This document shows, one piece after another, positions 39,103 to 48,925 of a stretch of DNA of 64,000 nucleotides; the first letter of the stretch is position 1, and each line of letters opens with the position of its first letter. Source of the stretch: Campylobacter concisus (lineage in GTDB: Bacteria; Campylobacterota; Campylobacteria; Campylobacterales; Campylobacteraceae); contig NZ_PIQS01000003.1 of NCBI RefSeq assembly GCF_003048405.1, forward strand, positions 1 through 64,000, in the 5' to 3' direction. A model generated the notes under the pieces. It was not told the origin of the DNA. It did not search any database and saw only the letters and a program-made list of their open reading frames with translations. The position numbers and the translations under genes are program-made.

Positions 39103-40314
39103 TTAAAATAGTTGAGTGAAAGAAAAACCGTTTTTAGTAAGCACTTCTTTGATCTTTTCTTGATGCTCAAGACCCTTTGTCTCAAGCGTGATCGTAATGC
39201 TTGCATCGCCATAGTCAAGCCTTGTTGAGAAGCGGTCGTAGTCGATTTTCACGATGTTTGCATTTGCTGATTTTAGGCTGTCGGTTAAGCTCATGAGCGC
39301 TCCTGGCTTATCCACAAGCGTTATTTGCAAGGTCATCTTGCGGTGTGACTTGATAAGACCTTTTTCGATGATGATAGATAGCACTTGTACATCGATATTT
39401 CCGCCACTTAGCACCACGCCTATCTTTGCACCTTTTTTAAATTTGATCTTATCATGCATGAGTGCTGCCACACCTGCTGCACCAGCACCTTCAACTACGA
39501 TCTTTTGCGTCTCTAGCAAAAACAAAATCGCAGTCGCGATCTCCTCGTCATCGACTTGCACAAACTCATCCACGCACTCTACGATATTTGCCAGCGTGAT
39601 CTCGCTCGCATCACGCACAGCTATGCCGTCTGCTATGGTACGGACTGATTTTGAGTTTATGCTCTTTTTGGCACCATAGCTATTAAACATAGCTGGAGCA
39701 CCCTTTGCACCGACACAGATTACTTTTGTCTTTGGATTGACCTGCTTTATACAACTAGCCACACCACTAGCTAATCCGCCGCCGCCAACTGGGACGATGA
39801 CTATATCAAGGTCGCTTATCTCATCAAGCATCTCAAGCCCCACAGTGCCCTGCCCTGCCATGACGTACTCGTCGTTAAATGGATGAACAAAGGTCATACT
39901 CTTTTCTTTGGCGTAATTAACCGCAAAAGCGTATGCCTCGTCAAAGTTATCGCCCTTTAAAATGACCTCTGCACCAAGGTCCTTCGTGCCAGCAACCTTT
40001 AGAAGTGGGGTTGATTCTGGCATGATGATGCAAGCATGCACGCCAAATTCCTTTGCGCTTATAGCAACACCTTGAGCGTGGTTGCCAGCGCTTGCAGCCA
40101 CAACGCCACGTTTTCTCTCCTCATCACTTAGGCTAGCTATTTTATTGTATGCGCCTCTTATCTTATATGCGCCGGTTCTTTGTAAATTTTCTTCTTTCAG
40201 GTAAACACTTGCGCCTAAAATTTTACTAAGCTTTGCACTTAGCGCAAATGGGGTCTTAGTCACAAAATGACCGATCGTGATTTTTGCTTGGATGATTTTA
40301 TTTAGTGAAACCAT
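39103..40314 (-). CDS. ilvA: Threonine ammonia-lyase (threonine dehydratase)
   Basis: 403 aa PLP enzyme converting threonine to 2-oxobutanoate for isoleucine synthesis. The PLP lysine is K51 in RTGAYKIRGAYNK. The glycine loop VPVGGGGLASG lies near 175. A single C-terminal ACT domain (about 328-403, LQITLVDKPGALMSLTDSL) suggests allosteric control. The length fits the short IlvA type. It stands alone in front of trmA. Confidence 0.93.
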   Translation of the reverse strand: MVSLNKIIQAKITIGHFVTKTPFALSAKLSKILGASVYLKEENLQRTGAYKIRGAYNKIASLSDEERKRGVVAASAGNHAQGVAISAKEFGVHACIIMPESTPLLKVAGTKDLGAEVILKGDNFDEAYAFAVNYAKEKSMTFVHPFNDEYVMAGQGTVGLEMLDEISDLDIVIVPVGGGGLASGVASCIKQVNPKTKVICVGAKGAPAMFNSYGAKKSINSKSVRTIADGIAVRDASEITLANIVECVDEFVQVDDEEIATAILFLLETQKIVVEGAGAAGVAALMHDKIKFKKGAKIGVVLSGGNIDVQVLSIIIEKGLIKSHRKMTLQITLVDKPGALMSLTDSLKSANANIVKIDYDRFSTRLDYGDASITITLETKGLEHQEKIKEVLTKNGFSFTQLF

Positions 40315-40338
40315 TTTTTCAAATTTTCCTTTTTAAAA

Positions 40339-41442
40339 TTATTCTTTTGCCCTTAGTAGCACGCCACACTCAATGTGATAAGTGTTTGCAAACTGATCAA
40401 AAATGGCAAATTTTATCACTTTATGGCTTTTACAAAGCTCTTTTAAATTTTCTTTTAGAGTCTCTGGGTTGCACGAGATGTAGATGATATTTTTGAAATT
40501 TTTGATGAAATTTACGACACTTTCACTTAGTCCTGCACGAGGCGGATCGACAAGGACATGCGAGAAGTTAAAGTCGCTTAAATTTATCTCTTTTAGCCTG
40601 TTAAATTCCCTAACGCCAGCAAATGCGCTCATAAGCTCATCAGCATCCATTCGTAAAAATTTGATGTTATTAGCCTTGTTTAACTCGCAGTTTTTAAGGG
40701 CATTTGCGATCGAGCTTTTTGAAATTTCAGTGGCAAGAACGTTTTTAAATTTAAACGAAAGCGGAATGGTAAAATTTCCATGTCCACAGTAGAGCTCAAG
40801 GAGGTCATCGCCGCTTTGCACGCACTCTTTAGCCCAAGCTATCATCTTTTCATTTACGGCTCTATTTGGCTGGATAAAGGCATTTTCAGATAGGCTAAAT
40901 TTATAAATTTCACCACCAACATCTAGCTCATCGATCAAATTTAGCTCACCACTTAGTAGCTTTTGCCCACGCGATCTAGCAAGTATGGTGACGTCAAGCT
41001 TGTTAGCCAAAATTTTCATAGCCATTTCAAACTCACCATCAAGCCTTTTATGATAAAGAAGCGTGATCAAGATACCGCTTTTACAAGAGATAAATTCCAC
41101 TCCAAAAAGCTTTGCACGCAGTGTTTCGCTCTCTTGTAAGTTATAAAGCAAGCTTGGCATAAGCTTTGAAATTTGCTCGCAAACCTTTGGGCAATCATCT
41201 ATAAAGAGCTTTTTGCCCTTTTCGCTTGCATGCATCGTATAGTAAAGCTTTATACCTTCATGCCAGATGCCAAACTCAGCTCTTGTGCGGTAGTGCTTTG
41301 GTGTTGAGCTAAAAACATCAAACTCACTATCATAAAACTCTGAAAAATTTTGTTTTATAAGATCAGTTTTAAATAAAATTTGCTCATCATAAGGAATAAA
41401 AAGAGTGCAAGAACCGCACTCTTTTAAATAATTGCAATCCAA
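40339..41442 (-). CDS. trmA: tRNA (uracil-5-)-methyltransferase TrmA
   Basis: 367 aa. It makes ribothymidine at position 54 of tRNAs with SAM. The SAM motif LLELYCGHGNFTIPL lies near 215-229. The catalytic Cys is in IIYISCNPETL near 325. DPPRAGLSESV follows the usual TrmA pattern. It starts 2 bp after the NhaC-family gene. Confidence 0.93.
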   Translation of the reverse strand: MDCNYLKECGSCTLFIPYDEQILFKTDLIKQNFSEFYDSEFDVFSSTPKHYRTRAEFGIWHEGIKLYYTMHASEKGKKLFIDDCPKVCEQISKLMPSLLYNLQESETLRAKLFGVEFISCKSGILITLLYHKRLDGEFEMAMKILANKLDVTILARSRGQKLLSGELNLIDELDVGGEIYKFSLSENAFIQPNRAVNEKMIAWAKECVQSGDDLLELYCGHGNFTIPLSFKFKNVLATEISKSSIANALKNCELNKANNIKFLRMDADELMSAFAGVREFNRLKEINLSDFNFSHVLVDPPRAGLSESVVNFIKNFKNIIYISCNPETLKENLKELCKSHKVIKFAIFDQFANTYHIECGVLLRAKE

Positions 41443-41444
41443 AT

Positions 41445-43139
41445 TTATGCTTCTACTTTCTTTCCAACAAATCTAACTAGCACCCAAATCGCTAAAAAAC
41501 CGCAAGGAAGTGCGATCCAAACGCTAAGACCAAGTGCAACTGGCAAGTAGCCAACTAGCACACAAACCGCACAAACACTAAGTGCATAGACCATTTGAGT
41601 CGATACGTGGTCGATGTGATTACATCCTGCGCCCATCGATGAAAGAATCGTAGTGTCCGAGATTGGCGAGCAGTGATCACCAAAGATTGCGCCTGTGAGC
41701 ACGCCTGAGATATTTACGATCATGTATGCATGCATAGCATCACCCTCTAGTCCGTAGTTTTTGCCGACCGCATAGGCTAGCGGGATAGCAAGAGGCATTA
41801 AAATTCCCATCGTGCCGTAACTTGTTCCAGTTGAAAAGCTTATAAACGAGCCAAGGATAAAAACAGCTACTGGAAGGATAAATTTAGGTGTTGAAGAGCT
41901 TAATAGATCAACCAAATATCTTGATGTGCCAAGCTCTTTTATAACAGCACTAAGACTCCACGCAAGAAGCAAAATCACAACTGTAATTATCATAGTTTTC
42001 CAGCCTTTTACCCATGTGCTGATAGCCTCTTTTACGTCAAAAATTTTACGCCAAACGCCCATTGTGATAGCTACAATGCTAGCAAGTAACGCTGCTTGAA
42101 ATAGCGATGTAGCTGAGTCTGCTTCACCAAAAGTGTCTTTAAAAGTAGAAAAAGCAAGCGGATTGGCAAGTGCGTTTTTAAGAGCATCGCCCTCAAGTGC
42201 AGCAAGACCACTAAAGTAAAAACTAGTAAAAGCACCAATAACTAGCACAAGAAGTGGCACAACAGCGTTTGAGGCGCTTAGTTTTACGCCTTCTTTTGGC
42301 TCAAGTGTTTTATCTTCTAAGTCTTGGATCTGAGTTTTGCCAGAGTGAAGTTCGCCCTTTCTAGCACGTCTTTCAGCTAATAGCATTGGGCCGTATTCAC
42401 GTTGCATCAAGGCGGTACAAACTATGAAAAACAGTATAAAAAGGTTATAAAATCTATATGGAATTGTCTCAATAAATATAGAATAAGCATTAATTCCAGT
42501 CTCTCCAACTAGTTCATAGCCCTTTTCAATGAGTGAAACCTCAAGGCCAACCCATGTCGAGATGATAGCAATACCAGCGATCGGTGCCGCAGTAGCGTCT
42601 ATGATGAAGGCTAGCTTTTCACGGCTGATTTTAAATTTATCGCTTATTGGTCTCATAATAGGGCCAACGATTAGGGCATTTGCGTAGTCATCGAAAAATA
42701 CAAAAATTCCCATGAGCCATGTTGAAATTTGAGCTGAGATACCTGTTTTTGCCTTTTTGCTAAGCCAAAGAGCAACCGCCTTTGTGCCACCCATCTTTGT
42801 AATGAGTGCGACCACGCCGCCGATACAAAGCACTTGAAGTAAGATGCCTGAATCAGTCTTATCAGCCATTGATTCAACGACCCTTGAAACGATGCCGGTA
42901 AAGCCTTTTACGATACCCATAAAGATGTTTTCATTGATGATATTTATGAGAAATGTTCCGCTAAAAACACCTATAAATAGCGACAATATAACGTCTTTTG
43001 TGATAAAAGCAAGTGCTATTGCCACAACAGGTGGTATAAGCGTAAATACGCCATAAATTTCAGCGTTTCTCTTTGCCACTTCTGGATCGACACCAAAAAG
43101 CGCAACGCTAAAAAAAAGTAATAATAAAATTTGTCTCAC
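41445..43139 (-). CDS. NhaC-family Na+/H+ antiporter
   Basis: 564 aa polytopic membrane protein with an apparent cleavable N-terminus (about 1-17) and about 11-12 helices. Family stretches include VIALAFITKDVILSLFIGVFSGTFL, FDDYANALIVGP and FSTGTSYGTMGILMPLAIPLA, and the GDHCSPISDTTILSSMGAG motif common to NhaC-type exchangers. Sodium export or amino-acid/proton exchange are both possible in this superfamily. It lies 9 bp after the SDR gene and may be transcribed with trmA. Confidence 0.88.
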   Translation of the reverse strand: MRQILLLLFFSVALFGVDPEVAKRNAEIYGVFTLIPPVVAIALAFITKDVILSLFIGVFSGTFLINIINENIFMGIVKGFTGIVSRVVESMADKTDSGILLQVLCIGGVVALITKMGGTKAVALWLSKKAKTGISAQISTWLMGIFVFFDDYANALIVGPIMRPISDKFKISREKLAFIIDATAAPIAGIAIISTWVGLEVSLIEKGYELVGETGINAYSIFIETIPYRFYNLFILFFIVCTALMQREYGPMLLAERRARKGELHSGKTQIQDLEDKTLEPKEGVKLSASNAVVPLLVLVIGAFTSFYFSGLAALEGDALKNALANPLAFSTFKDTFGEADSATSLFQAALLASIVAITMGVWRKIFDVKEAISTWVKGWKTMIITVVILLLAWSLSAVIKELGTSRYLVDLLSSSTPKFILPVAVFILGSFISFSTGTSYGTMGILMPLAIPLAYAVGKNYGLEGDAMHAYMIVNISGVLTGAIFGDHCSPISDTTILSSMGAGCNHIDHVSTQMVYALSVCAVCVLVGYLPVALGLSVWIALPCGFLAIWVLVRFVGKKVEA

Positions 43140-43148
43140 AAGAACTCC

Positions 43149-43895
43149 TTAAAATTTTTCTATCGCAAGCCCAGCCCAAGTCTGCGTATTTGCCATGACT
43201 TCGACCCTATTTATGTTGACACTTCCAGGCATATTTAGACAATTTACCAAAATCGTCGCTATATCCTCAGATGTGATGAAATTTGTATTTTCATAAAGAC
43301 TATCTGCCTTTGCTTTATCTCCTCTAAACCTAACCTCGCTAAATTCAGTCTTGCAAAGTCCTGGCTCGATATTTGTCACTCTGATATTTGTGCCGACTAG
43401 ATCGTTTCTTAAATTTAAACTAAACTGCTTAACAAAGGCCTTTGTGGCACCATAAACGTTACTTCCAGGATACGGCCATGAGCCAGCTGTTGAGCCAATA
43501 TTAAAGATATAGCCCTTTTCTTGCTTGTAAAGTAGCGGCAAAACCGCCTTTGTTGAGTAGATAAGACCCTTGACGTTGGTGTCTATCATCGCCTCAAAGT
43601 CCTCCACCTTCGCATCTATCGTCTTTTCAAGTCCAAGAGCCATACCAGCGTTATTTACAAGCACTTCGATGTCTTTAAAATTTTCAGGCAAGCTATCAAC
43701 TGCGTCAAAAACAGCTTCTTTATCGCGTATGTCAGCTACGATGATATGCGTATCGCCAAGCTCGCTTGCAAGCTTCTTTAACCTATCTTCTCGCCTTGCA
43801 AGAGCGACTATCTTGTAGCCTTCTTTTGAGAGTCTTCTGGCGATCGCCTCGCCAAATCCAGATGTTGCACCGGTTACAAAAGCTGTCTTTTTCAT
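43149..43895 (-). CDS. Short-chain dehydrogenase/reductase, YdfG-like
   Basis: 248 aa Rossmann enzyme. The cofactor loop GATSGFGEA (9-17) and NNAG at 81-84 are present. Catalytic Ser lies in GSTAG (near 135), with Y148 and K152 in YGATK. ALARREDRL after strand two suggests NADP preference. The sequence resembles the YdfG 3-hydroxy-acid dehydrogenase group; the substrate is not certain. Confidence 0.88.
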   Translation of the reverse strand: MKKTAFVTGATSGFGEAIARRLSKEGYKIVALARREDRLKKLASELGDTHIIVADIRDKEAVFDAVDSLPENFKDIEVLVNNAGMALGLEKTIDAKVEDFEAMIDTNVKGLIYSTKAVLPLLYKQEKGYIFNIGSTAGSWPYPGSNVYGATKAFVKQFSLNLRNDLVGTNIRVTNIEPGLCKTEFSEVRFRGDKAKADSLYENTNFITSEDIATILVNCLNMPGSVNINRVEVMANTQTWAGLAIEKF

Positions 43896-43903
43896 GGTTT
43901 TTC

Positions 43904-45118
43904 CTAATTGAAATTTGGTTTTAAACCCAAATTTTCTAAAAATTTGATCGTCTTTTCGTTTTGTTCTTTCATGGCATAGTCAAGCGCGTTAAATCCAGCG
44001 TCATCAGTGGCGTTAATATCAGCGCCGTTATCCATCAAGAGTTTTAAAATTTCTGGCGTTGCGTGAGCTGCTGCATGCATAAAAACGCTTCTGTTTGTAT
44101 GCTCTAGACCGCATGTATCTTCAACTTGCGTCATACCCAAATTTATCATATTCATCTTGGCATTTTCGTCTATATAGCTCTCGTTTGCATTGGCACCATT
44201 TTTTAGCAAAAGCTCACAAAGTGGCTTATCGCTAAACTGCACAGCATAAAAAAGTACACTTTTTCCAAAGAAATTTTTGTGATTTACATCGGCTTTATTT
44301 GCAAGTAAAATTTTTACATTTTCTATATTTTTTAAAGCAAAAAATAGCGGCGTCTCATCACCCAAATTTACATCGGCACCGCGCCTTATGATCTCTTTTA
44401 TCATGTCACTACTTTTTTCGTTTAAAAGTGCGATATTAAGCAAATTTGTAAGCTCAGCGGTACTGAAATTTTTCGAGTAGAGCAAATTTGCCAGCTCATC
44501 GGAATTTATCCTTTGAGCCATCATATTTTGCTCAGGTGTTAAAATTTTAGCTTTATTTACATTTTTACCAACGCCAAAAGTCAAAAACTCATTTACCACG
44601 CTAGTTGCGTAGTAAGCAGCACTTGCCGTATCAAGTCCCAGGCTTTCATAAAATTTTACAAGCGGAGTTTGAGCGTTTTTGTAAGCTTCGATAAATTTTT
44701 TATATTTTAAAAAATTAAACAAGCTCTCGTTTGCCCAGTATCTAAGATACTCCATTCTAGCGTCTTTTTCACCCTCAGCAACCTCTGGCTTTGCAAGCTC
44801 TTTTTGATAAAGCTCAGGTGCAAATGACGCTTTTAGCAAAAGCCATCTAAGCTTATTTAAATTTTCTTTATAAACTCTATCACCAACGCAACTTTGAGAC
44901 TCACTTCTCACAGCCACACTCGCGTCAAAAAGCTCTTTCACCTCTTTTAAATTTAAAAGCGAACCATCACAGTAAAATAGCCCCTCATTCGCGTAAGCAA
45001 GATCGTTTGGAGTAGTTTTAAAGCTCTCTTTTTTGGCAAGATCACTGCACTCTAAAGCGTGTAAATTTATCAAAAAACAAACGCTAAAAAAGAGAAAAAA
45101 AACTACTTTTTTCATCAA
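43904..45118 (-). CDS. Secreted ankyrin-repeat protein
   Basis: 404 aa with a signal peptide (about 1-22, LINLHALEC). A helical N-terminal region of about 200 residues has no recognised domain. At least four ankyrin repeats follow (about 245-400), seen in DMIKEIIRRGADVNLGDETPLFFA, NVKILLANKADVNHKNFFGKSVLFYA, LCELLLKNGANANE and ILKLLMDNGADINATDDAGFNALDYA. Cys pairs in the N-terminal half could form disulfides. Periplasmic protein binding is likely; the partner is unknown. Confidence 0.85.
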   Translation of the reverse strand: MMKKVVFFLFFSVCFLINLHALECSDLAKKESFKTTPNDLAYANEGLFYCDGSLLNLKEVKELFDASVAVRSESQSCVGDRVYKENLNKLRWLLLKASFAPELYQKELAKPEVAEGEKDARMEYLRYWANESLFNFLKYKKFIEAYKNAQTPLVKFYESLGLDTASAAYYATSVVNEFLTFGVGKNVNKAKILTPEQNMMAQRINSDELANLLYSKNFSTAELTNLLNIALLNEKSSDMIKEIIRRGADVNLGDETPLFFALKNIENVKILLANKADVNHKNFFGKSVLFYAVQFSDKPLCELLLKNGANANESYIDENAKMNMINLGMTQVEDTCGLEHTNRSVFMHAAAHATPEILKLLMDNGADINATDDAGFNALDYAMKEQNEKTIKFLENLGLKPNFN

Positions 45119-45151
45119 AGCTCCTTAAAATTTCGCGATATTGTAACAAAT

Positions 45152-47737
45152 TTATATACTAAACTCACTTATTTCATTAAAATTTAGATATTTATAAATT
45201 TTATCTTTGTTTAAACTAAGACTTTCTCTTACTATATTTTTGTACTCATCGATGTTTGGCAAACGCCCAAGTAGCGCACAAACAGCAGCTAGCTCGGCAC
45301 TTCCTAGATAGACCTTCGCACCCATTCCCATTCTGTTATCAAAATTTCTAGTTGAAGTAGAAAATACTACTGCATTGTCGTTTACTCTTGCTTGATTGCC
45401 CATACAAAGCGAACAGCCTGGCACCTCTGTTCTTGCATTTAATCTTTTAAAAATTTCATAAACGCCTTCATCTTCAAGTGTGTTTTTATCCATCTTTGTC
45501 GGCGGTGCGATCCAAAGCCTAGTTGTAAGCTTGCTCTCATGCTCCAAAATTCTAGCAAGTGCTCTATAATGGCCGATATTTGTCATACAGCTTCCCACAA
45601 AAACTTCATCAATTTTATGCACTCTTTTGTTATCAGCTAAAATTTCACTTAGCGTTGCCACATCGTCTGGGTCATTTGGACACGCCAAAATCGGCTCATC
45701 TATCTGCAATAAATCGATCTCCAAAATTTCAGCGTATTTTGCATTTTTATCGGCTCTTAAAAGAGTTGGATTTTCAAGCCATTTTTGCATTTTTTCTTTT
45801 CGTCTAAGCAGAGTCTCACGGCTCTCGTAACCAGCTTTTATCATCGCGTCAATTAGCGCAACGTTTGAGCGAACATACTCCACGACACTATCAACGCCTA
45901 AATTTACCACACAAGCCGCAGCCGAGCGTTCAGCTGAAGCGTCACTTAGTTCAAACGCTTGCTCTACTTTTAGATTCTCAAGTCCTTCTATCTCTAAAAT
46001 TTTACCCGCAAAAATGTTCTTTTTATCTTTCTTCTCAACGCTTAAAAGCCCTTTTTTAATGGCAAAATAAGGTATCGCATTTACAAGATCACGAAGCGTC
46101 ACACCCTCTTTTAGCTCGCCTTTAAATTTGATCAAAACTGACTCTGGCATATTTAGTGGCATCATTCCAAGTACTGCTGCAAATGCGACCAGGCCGCTAC
46201 CAGCAGGGAAGCTGATACCGATAGGAAATCTCGTGTGACTATCGCCGCCAGTGCCCACCGTATCAGGCAGTACCATGCGGTTTAGCCACGAGTGGATGAC
46301 GCCATCACCTGGCTTTAGACTCACACCGCCACGTAAATTTATAAATTTTGGCAAGCTCTCATGCATCACAAGATCACTTGGCTTTGGATAAGCGGCCGTG
46401 TGGCAAAAGCTTTGCAGAACAAAATCCGCCCCAAAACTAAGGCTTGCAAGCTCTTTTACCTCATCTCTAGTCATTGGCCCTGTCGTATCTTGCGAGCCAA
46501 CAGTTAAAATTTCAGGCTCCACATAAGCCCCAGCTCTAACACCAGCTACGCCACAAGCCTTGCCGACCATCTTTTGAGCCAGCGTATAGCCACCTCCCTG
46601 CTCTTTTGGCTGATCTGGTTTTATAAAAATTTGTTCCTCTCCAAGCCCAAGTGCTTCTCTAGCCTTTTTAGTCACTTGGCGACCGATCATCAGCGGTATC
46701 CTGCCACCTGCTCTTATCTCATCACTTAGAGTGTTTGGGTTTAGTTTGAAATTTGCCACGAGCTTTTTCTCAGTGCCAATAAGCTTATAAATTTCGCCTT
46801 TAAATGGATAAATTTCTATCTCGTCGCCCATTTCAAGCTCATTTACATTTGCAACTATCGGCATTGCACCGCTGTCTTCTGCTGTGTTAAAAAATATCGG
46901 AGCTATAGTAGTGCCGATCACGATGCCGCCCGTTTTTTTGTTTGGCACACCCTCTATCTCATCGCCCAAATGCCATTGGATCGAGTTTATACCGCTCTTT
47001 CTGCTACTGCCAGTGCCAACCACGTCGCCAACATATGCCACTTTTTTACCACGAGCTTTAAGCTCTTTTAAAATTTCTAAACCCTCAGGCATCTTTTTTA
47101 CAAGCATTGCTTTTGCATGAAGTGGTATGTCAGCCCTTGTATATGCCTCGCTCGCTGGACTTAGGTCATCAGTATTTGTCTCACCTGGTACCTTAAAAAC
47201 GACAGCGTTTATACAGGCTTCAATTGGCTTTTTATGCGTAAACCACTCCGCATTTGCCCAAGAAACAAGCACCTCTTTTGCAAATTTATTGTTGCTACTT
47301 AGTTTTACTATCTCGTCAAAATATTCATGCACCAGGATGATATTTTTTAGCTCATTTGCTGCAGCACACGCAATATTTTCATCGCTATTTTTTAGAGCTC
47401 GCACTAAAATTTCCACATTATATCCACCAAGCATCTTGCCTAAAATTTTAATGGAACGCATAGCGTCAAGACCGCCAACAGCAAGTCCATCTATCACTTC
47501 ACCAAGAAATTTTGCCTTTATCTTCGCTGCGTCATCAACGCCGGGATTGATACGAGTTTCAAGCAAACTTATAAGAAATTTTAGCTCGCTTCGTGCCTTT
47601 TCATCTCCACTAGACTTGCTGGCAAGCTTTATTAGCTCGCAAACTTCACTTGTTTGCTTGGCATTTAGCGCAAGCGGTGGCACGCCCTCTTTTTCTCGCT
47701 CGCTCACGTGTTTTTCGTAGTCGGTAAAAAAGCTCAT
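45152..47737 (-). CDS. acnB: Aconitate hydratase B
   Basis: 861 aa. It interconverts citrate and isocitrate in the TCA cycle with a [4Fe-4S] cluster. The N-terminal HEAT-like domain (about 1-160) marks the B type. A swivelling domain follows ([24 protein letters not shown]). The cluster Cys include those in GCSLCMGNQ near the C-terminus (near 770) and one upstream (near 710, GSCMTNIG). Divergent from ogt. Confidence 0.96.
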   Translation of the reverse strand: MSFFTDYEKHVSEREKEGVPPLALNAKQTSEVCELIKLASKSSGDEKARSELKFLISLLETRINPGVDDAAKIKAKFLGEVIDGLAVGGLDAMRSIKILGKMLGGYNVEILVRALKNSDENIACAAANELKNIILVHEYFDEIVKLSSNNKFAKEVLVSWANAEWFTHKKPIEACINAVVFKVPGETNTDDLSPASEAYTRADIPLHAKAMLVKKMPEGLEILKELKARGKKVAYVGDVVGTGSSRKSGINSIQWHLGDEIEGVPNKKTGGIVIGTTIAPIFFNTAEDSGAMPIVANVNELEMGDEIEIYPFKGEIYKLIGTEKKLVANFKLNPNTLSDEIRAGGRIPLMIGRQVTKKAREALGLGEEQIFIKPDQPKEQGGGYTLAQKMVGKACGVAGVRAGAYVEPEILTVGSQDTTGPMTRDEVKELASLSFGADFVLQSFCHTAAYPKPSDLVMHESLPKFINLRGGVSLKPGDGVIHSWLNRMVLPDTVGTGGDSHTRFPIGISFPAGSGLVAFAAVLGMMPLNMPESVLIKFKGELKEGVTLRDLVNAIPYFAIKKGLLSVEKKDKKNIFAGKILEIEGLENLKVEQAFELSDASAERSAAACVVNLGVDSVVEYVRSNVALIDAMIKAGYESRETLLRRKEKMQKWLENPTLLRADKNAKYAEILEIDLLQIDEPILACPNDPDDVATLSEILADNKRVHKIDEVFVGSCMTNIGHYRALARILEHESKLTTRLWIAPPTKMDKNTLEDEGVYEIFKRLNARTEVPGCSLCMGNQARVNDNAVVFSTSTRNFDNRMGMGAKVYLGSAELAAVCALLGRLPNIDEYKNIVRESLSLNKDKIYKYLNFNEISEFSI

Positions 47738-47864
47738 AAAATTCCTTTGTGGTTTTTTGCTCGTTATTTTTAGCCTAAAAATCGCTAGTTTGCTTGCATT
47801 TTATCAAAAAGCAAAACAAACTAAAGTAAAATTTGCCCAAATTTTCAAATTTAAAGGAGCAAAT

Positions 47865-48323
47865 GTGTCAAAAGCTTACCTAAAATCGCCTATCGGAATT
47901 TTGGAGATCGTTGCCAATAAAAATGGAATTTTCGAGATAAATTTTGTAGATAAATTTGAAAAAATTGCAGTAAAAGATGAAAATCTAAAGCTTTGTTTGG
48001 ATGAGCTAGAGGCTTATTTTAATGGCAACCTTAAAAAATTTAGCGTGAAGCTTGATATAAAAACAACTAATTTTAGAGCAAAAATTTATGAGGCCTTACA
48101 AAAAGTACCATACGGAGAAACGACCACATACGCGGCCTTAGCACTTGCTGTAGGTCACAAAAATGCCTACCGAGCAGCTGGATCAGCCAATGCCAAAAAT
48201 CCACTGCCTATCATCATCCCTTGTCACAGAGTGCTAGCTAGCAGTGGGCTTGGTGGCTACTCTGGCGGCGAAGGCTTGCCAACTAAAATTTGGCTCTTAG
48301 AGCATGAGGCAAAGCATAAATAG
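47865..48323 (+). CDS. ogt: Methylated-DNA-protein cysteine methyltransferase
   Basis: 152 aa from GTG at 47865, chosen because AAAGGAG lies 8 bp before it and the family N-terminus (YLKSPIGILEIVAN) starts there. The upstream in-frame extension to 47757 is hydrophobic low-complexity sequence that does not fit. The alkyl-acceptor site IIPC120-H121-R122 is intact, and YGETTTYAALA and NPLPIIIPCHRVLASSGLGGYSGG are standard. It repairs O6-alkylguanine by suicide transfer. Confidence 0.92.
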   Translation: MSKAYLKSPIGILEIVANKNGIFEINFVDKFEKIAVKDENLKLCLDELEAYFNGNLKKFSVKLDIKTTNFRAKIYEALQKVPYGETTTYAALALAVGHKNAYRAAGSANAKNPLPIIIPCHRVLASSGLGGYSGGEGLPTKIWLLEHEAKHK

Positions 48324-48410
48324 CTAAAAATTTACAGCAAAATAAAAGTCTATCAAATTTTAAAATTTACAAGCGAACATTTTTAAAATTTATCAGAGTA
48401 TTTGAAACGT

Positions 48411-48524
48411 ATGCAGTGCTTTAGCGCCATTGAATGCACCTTGAACGTGAGTGATTTAGCGGATTTAAAAAAAGTAAGAGAAGAGGACGGCCTCGTAATT
48501 CAAGCCCCATTGTCTCTCTTTTGA
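48411..48524 (+). CDS. Possible small ORF, 37 aa
   Basis: ATG at 48411 to TGA at 48524. The peptide begins MQCFSAIECTLNVSDLADLK and ends LVIQAPLSLF. Base composition is less AT-rich than the surrounding spacer, which is why I list it. There is no ribosome binding site and no known family; it may be a decayed gene fragment. Confidence 0.15.
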   Translation: MQCFSAIECTLNVSDLADLKKVREEDGLVIQAPLSLF

Positions 48525-48890
48525 ATAAAAAGGAATTTACAAATTTAATCAAGCTGTCTTTACAAATTTTAAAACTTCATTCACTTGCAAGAGCTGACTA
48601 CTAAAATCTGAATTCGCTTACTACTTAGCTCAAATTTTAGAGCCAAAATTACTCGTTTATGAAATTTTAAAATTTACTTGACACTCACTTGATTTAACAA
48701 AGCAAATTTACAAATTTTAAAACTTTACTCACTTGTTGCTGAAATCGAAGCGTGATATACTCGCTCATAAATTTTAAAATTTGTTTTTCTCTAATGTGCT
48801 GCATGTGCTTATAATGTTTAAATTATTAATTGCTTTTATGCGTTATATGGCTTTTTGTTTGGATTTTAGAATCGTCAAATTTATAAATTT

Positions 48891-48920
48891 CCCTAGACCT
48901 AATCTTACTTAGGACTAGGG
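48891..48920 (-). terminator. Terminator after lon
   Basis: CCCTAGACCTAA pairs with TTAGGACTAGGG apart from one A-A mismatch, with a 6-nt loop. It sits 5 bp beyond the lon stop codon. Confidence 0.75.
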
Positions 48921-48925
48921 AAAGA

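Larger units (their letters stand above)
48324..48925. other. Long spacer with repeated AT-rich modules
   Basis: No convincing gene. A 29-nt module beginning TTTACAAATTTTAAAACTT occurs at 48559-48587 and 48707-48735 with two mismatches. A second module, ACTCG followed by TTAT or CTCAT and then AAATTTTAAAATTT, occurs at about 48651 and 48759. A 37-codon frame (48411-48524) starts with ATG but has no ribosome binding site. The lon terminator lies at 48891-48920. Confidence 0.5.

Noticed and set aside
47127..47720. 197-codon plus-strand open frame
   Set aside because: It lies entirely antisense to acnB and is low-complexity Ser/Phe/Ala sequence, as expected from the reverse of a coding strand.
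47757..47864. N-terminal extension of the ogt gene
   Set aside because: The family sequence begins at GTG 47865, which has a proper ribosome binding site; the extension is promoter-like AT-rich DNA.
48559..48782. CRISPR-like array
   Set aside because: Only two copies of each module, unequal spacing and no cas genes.
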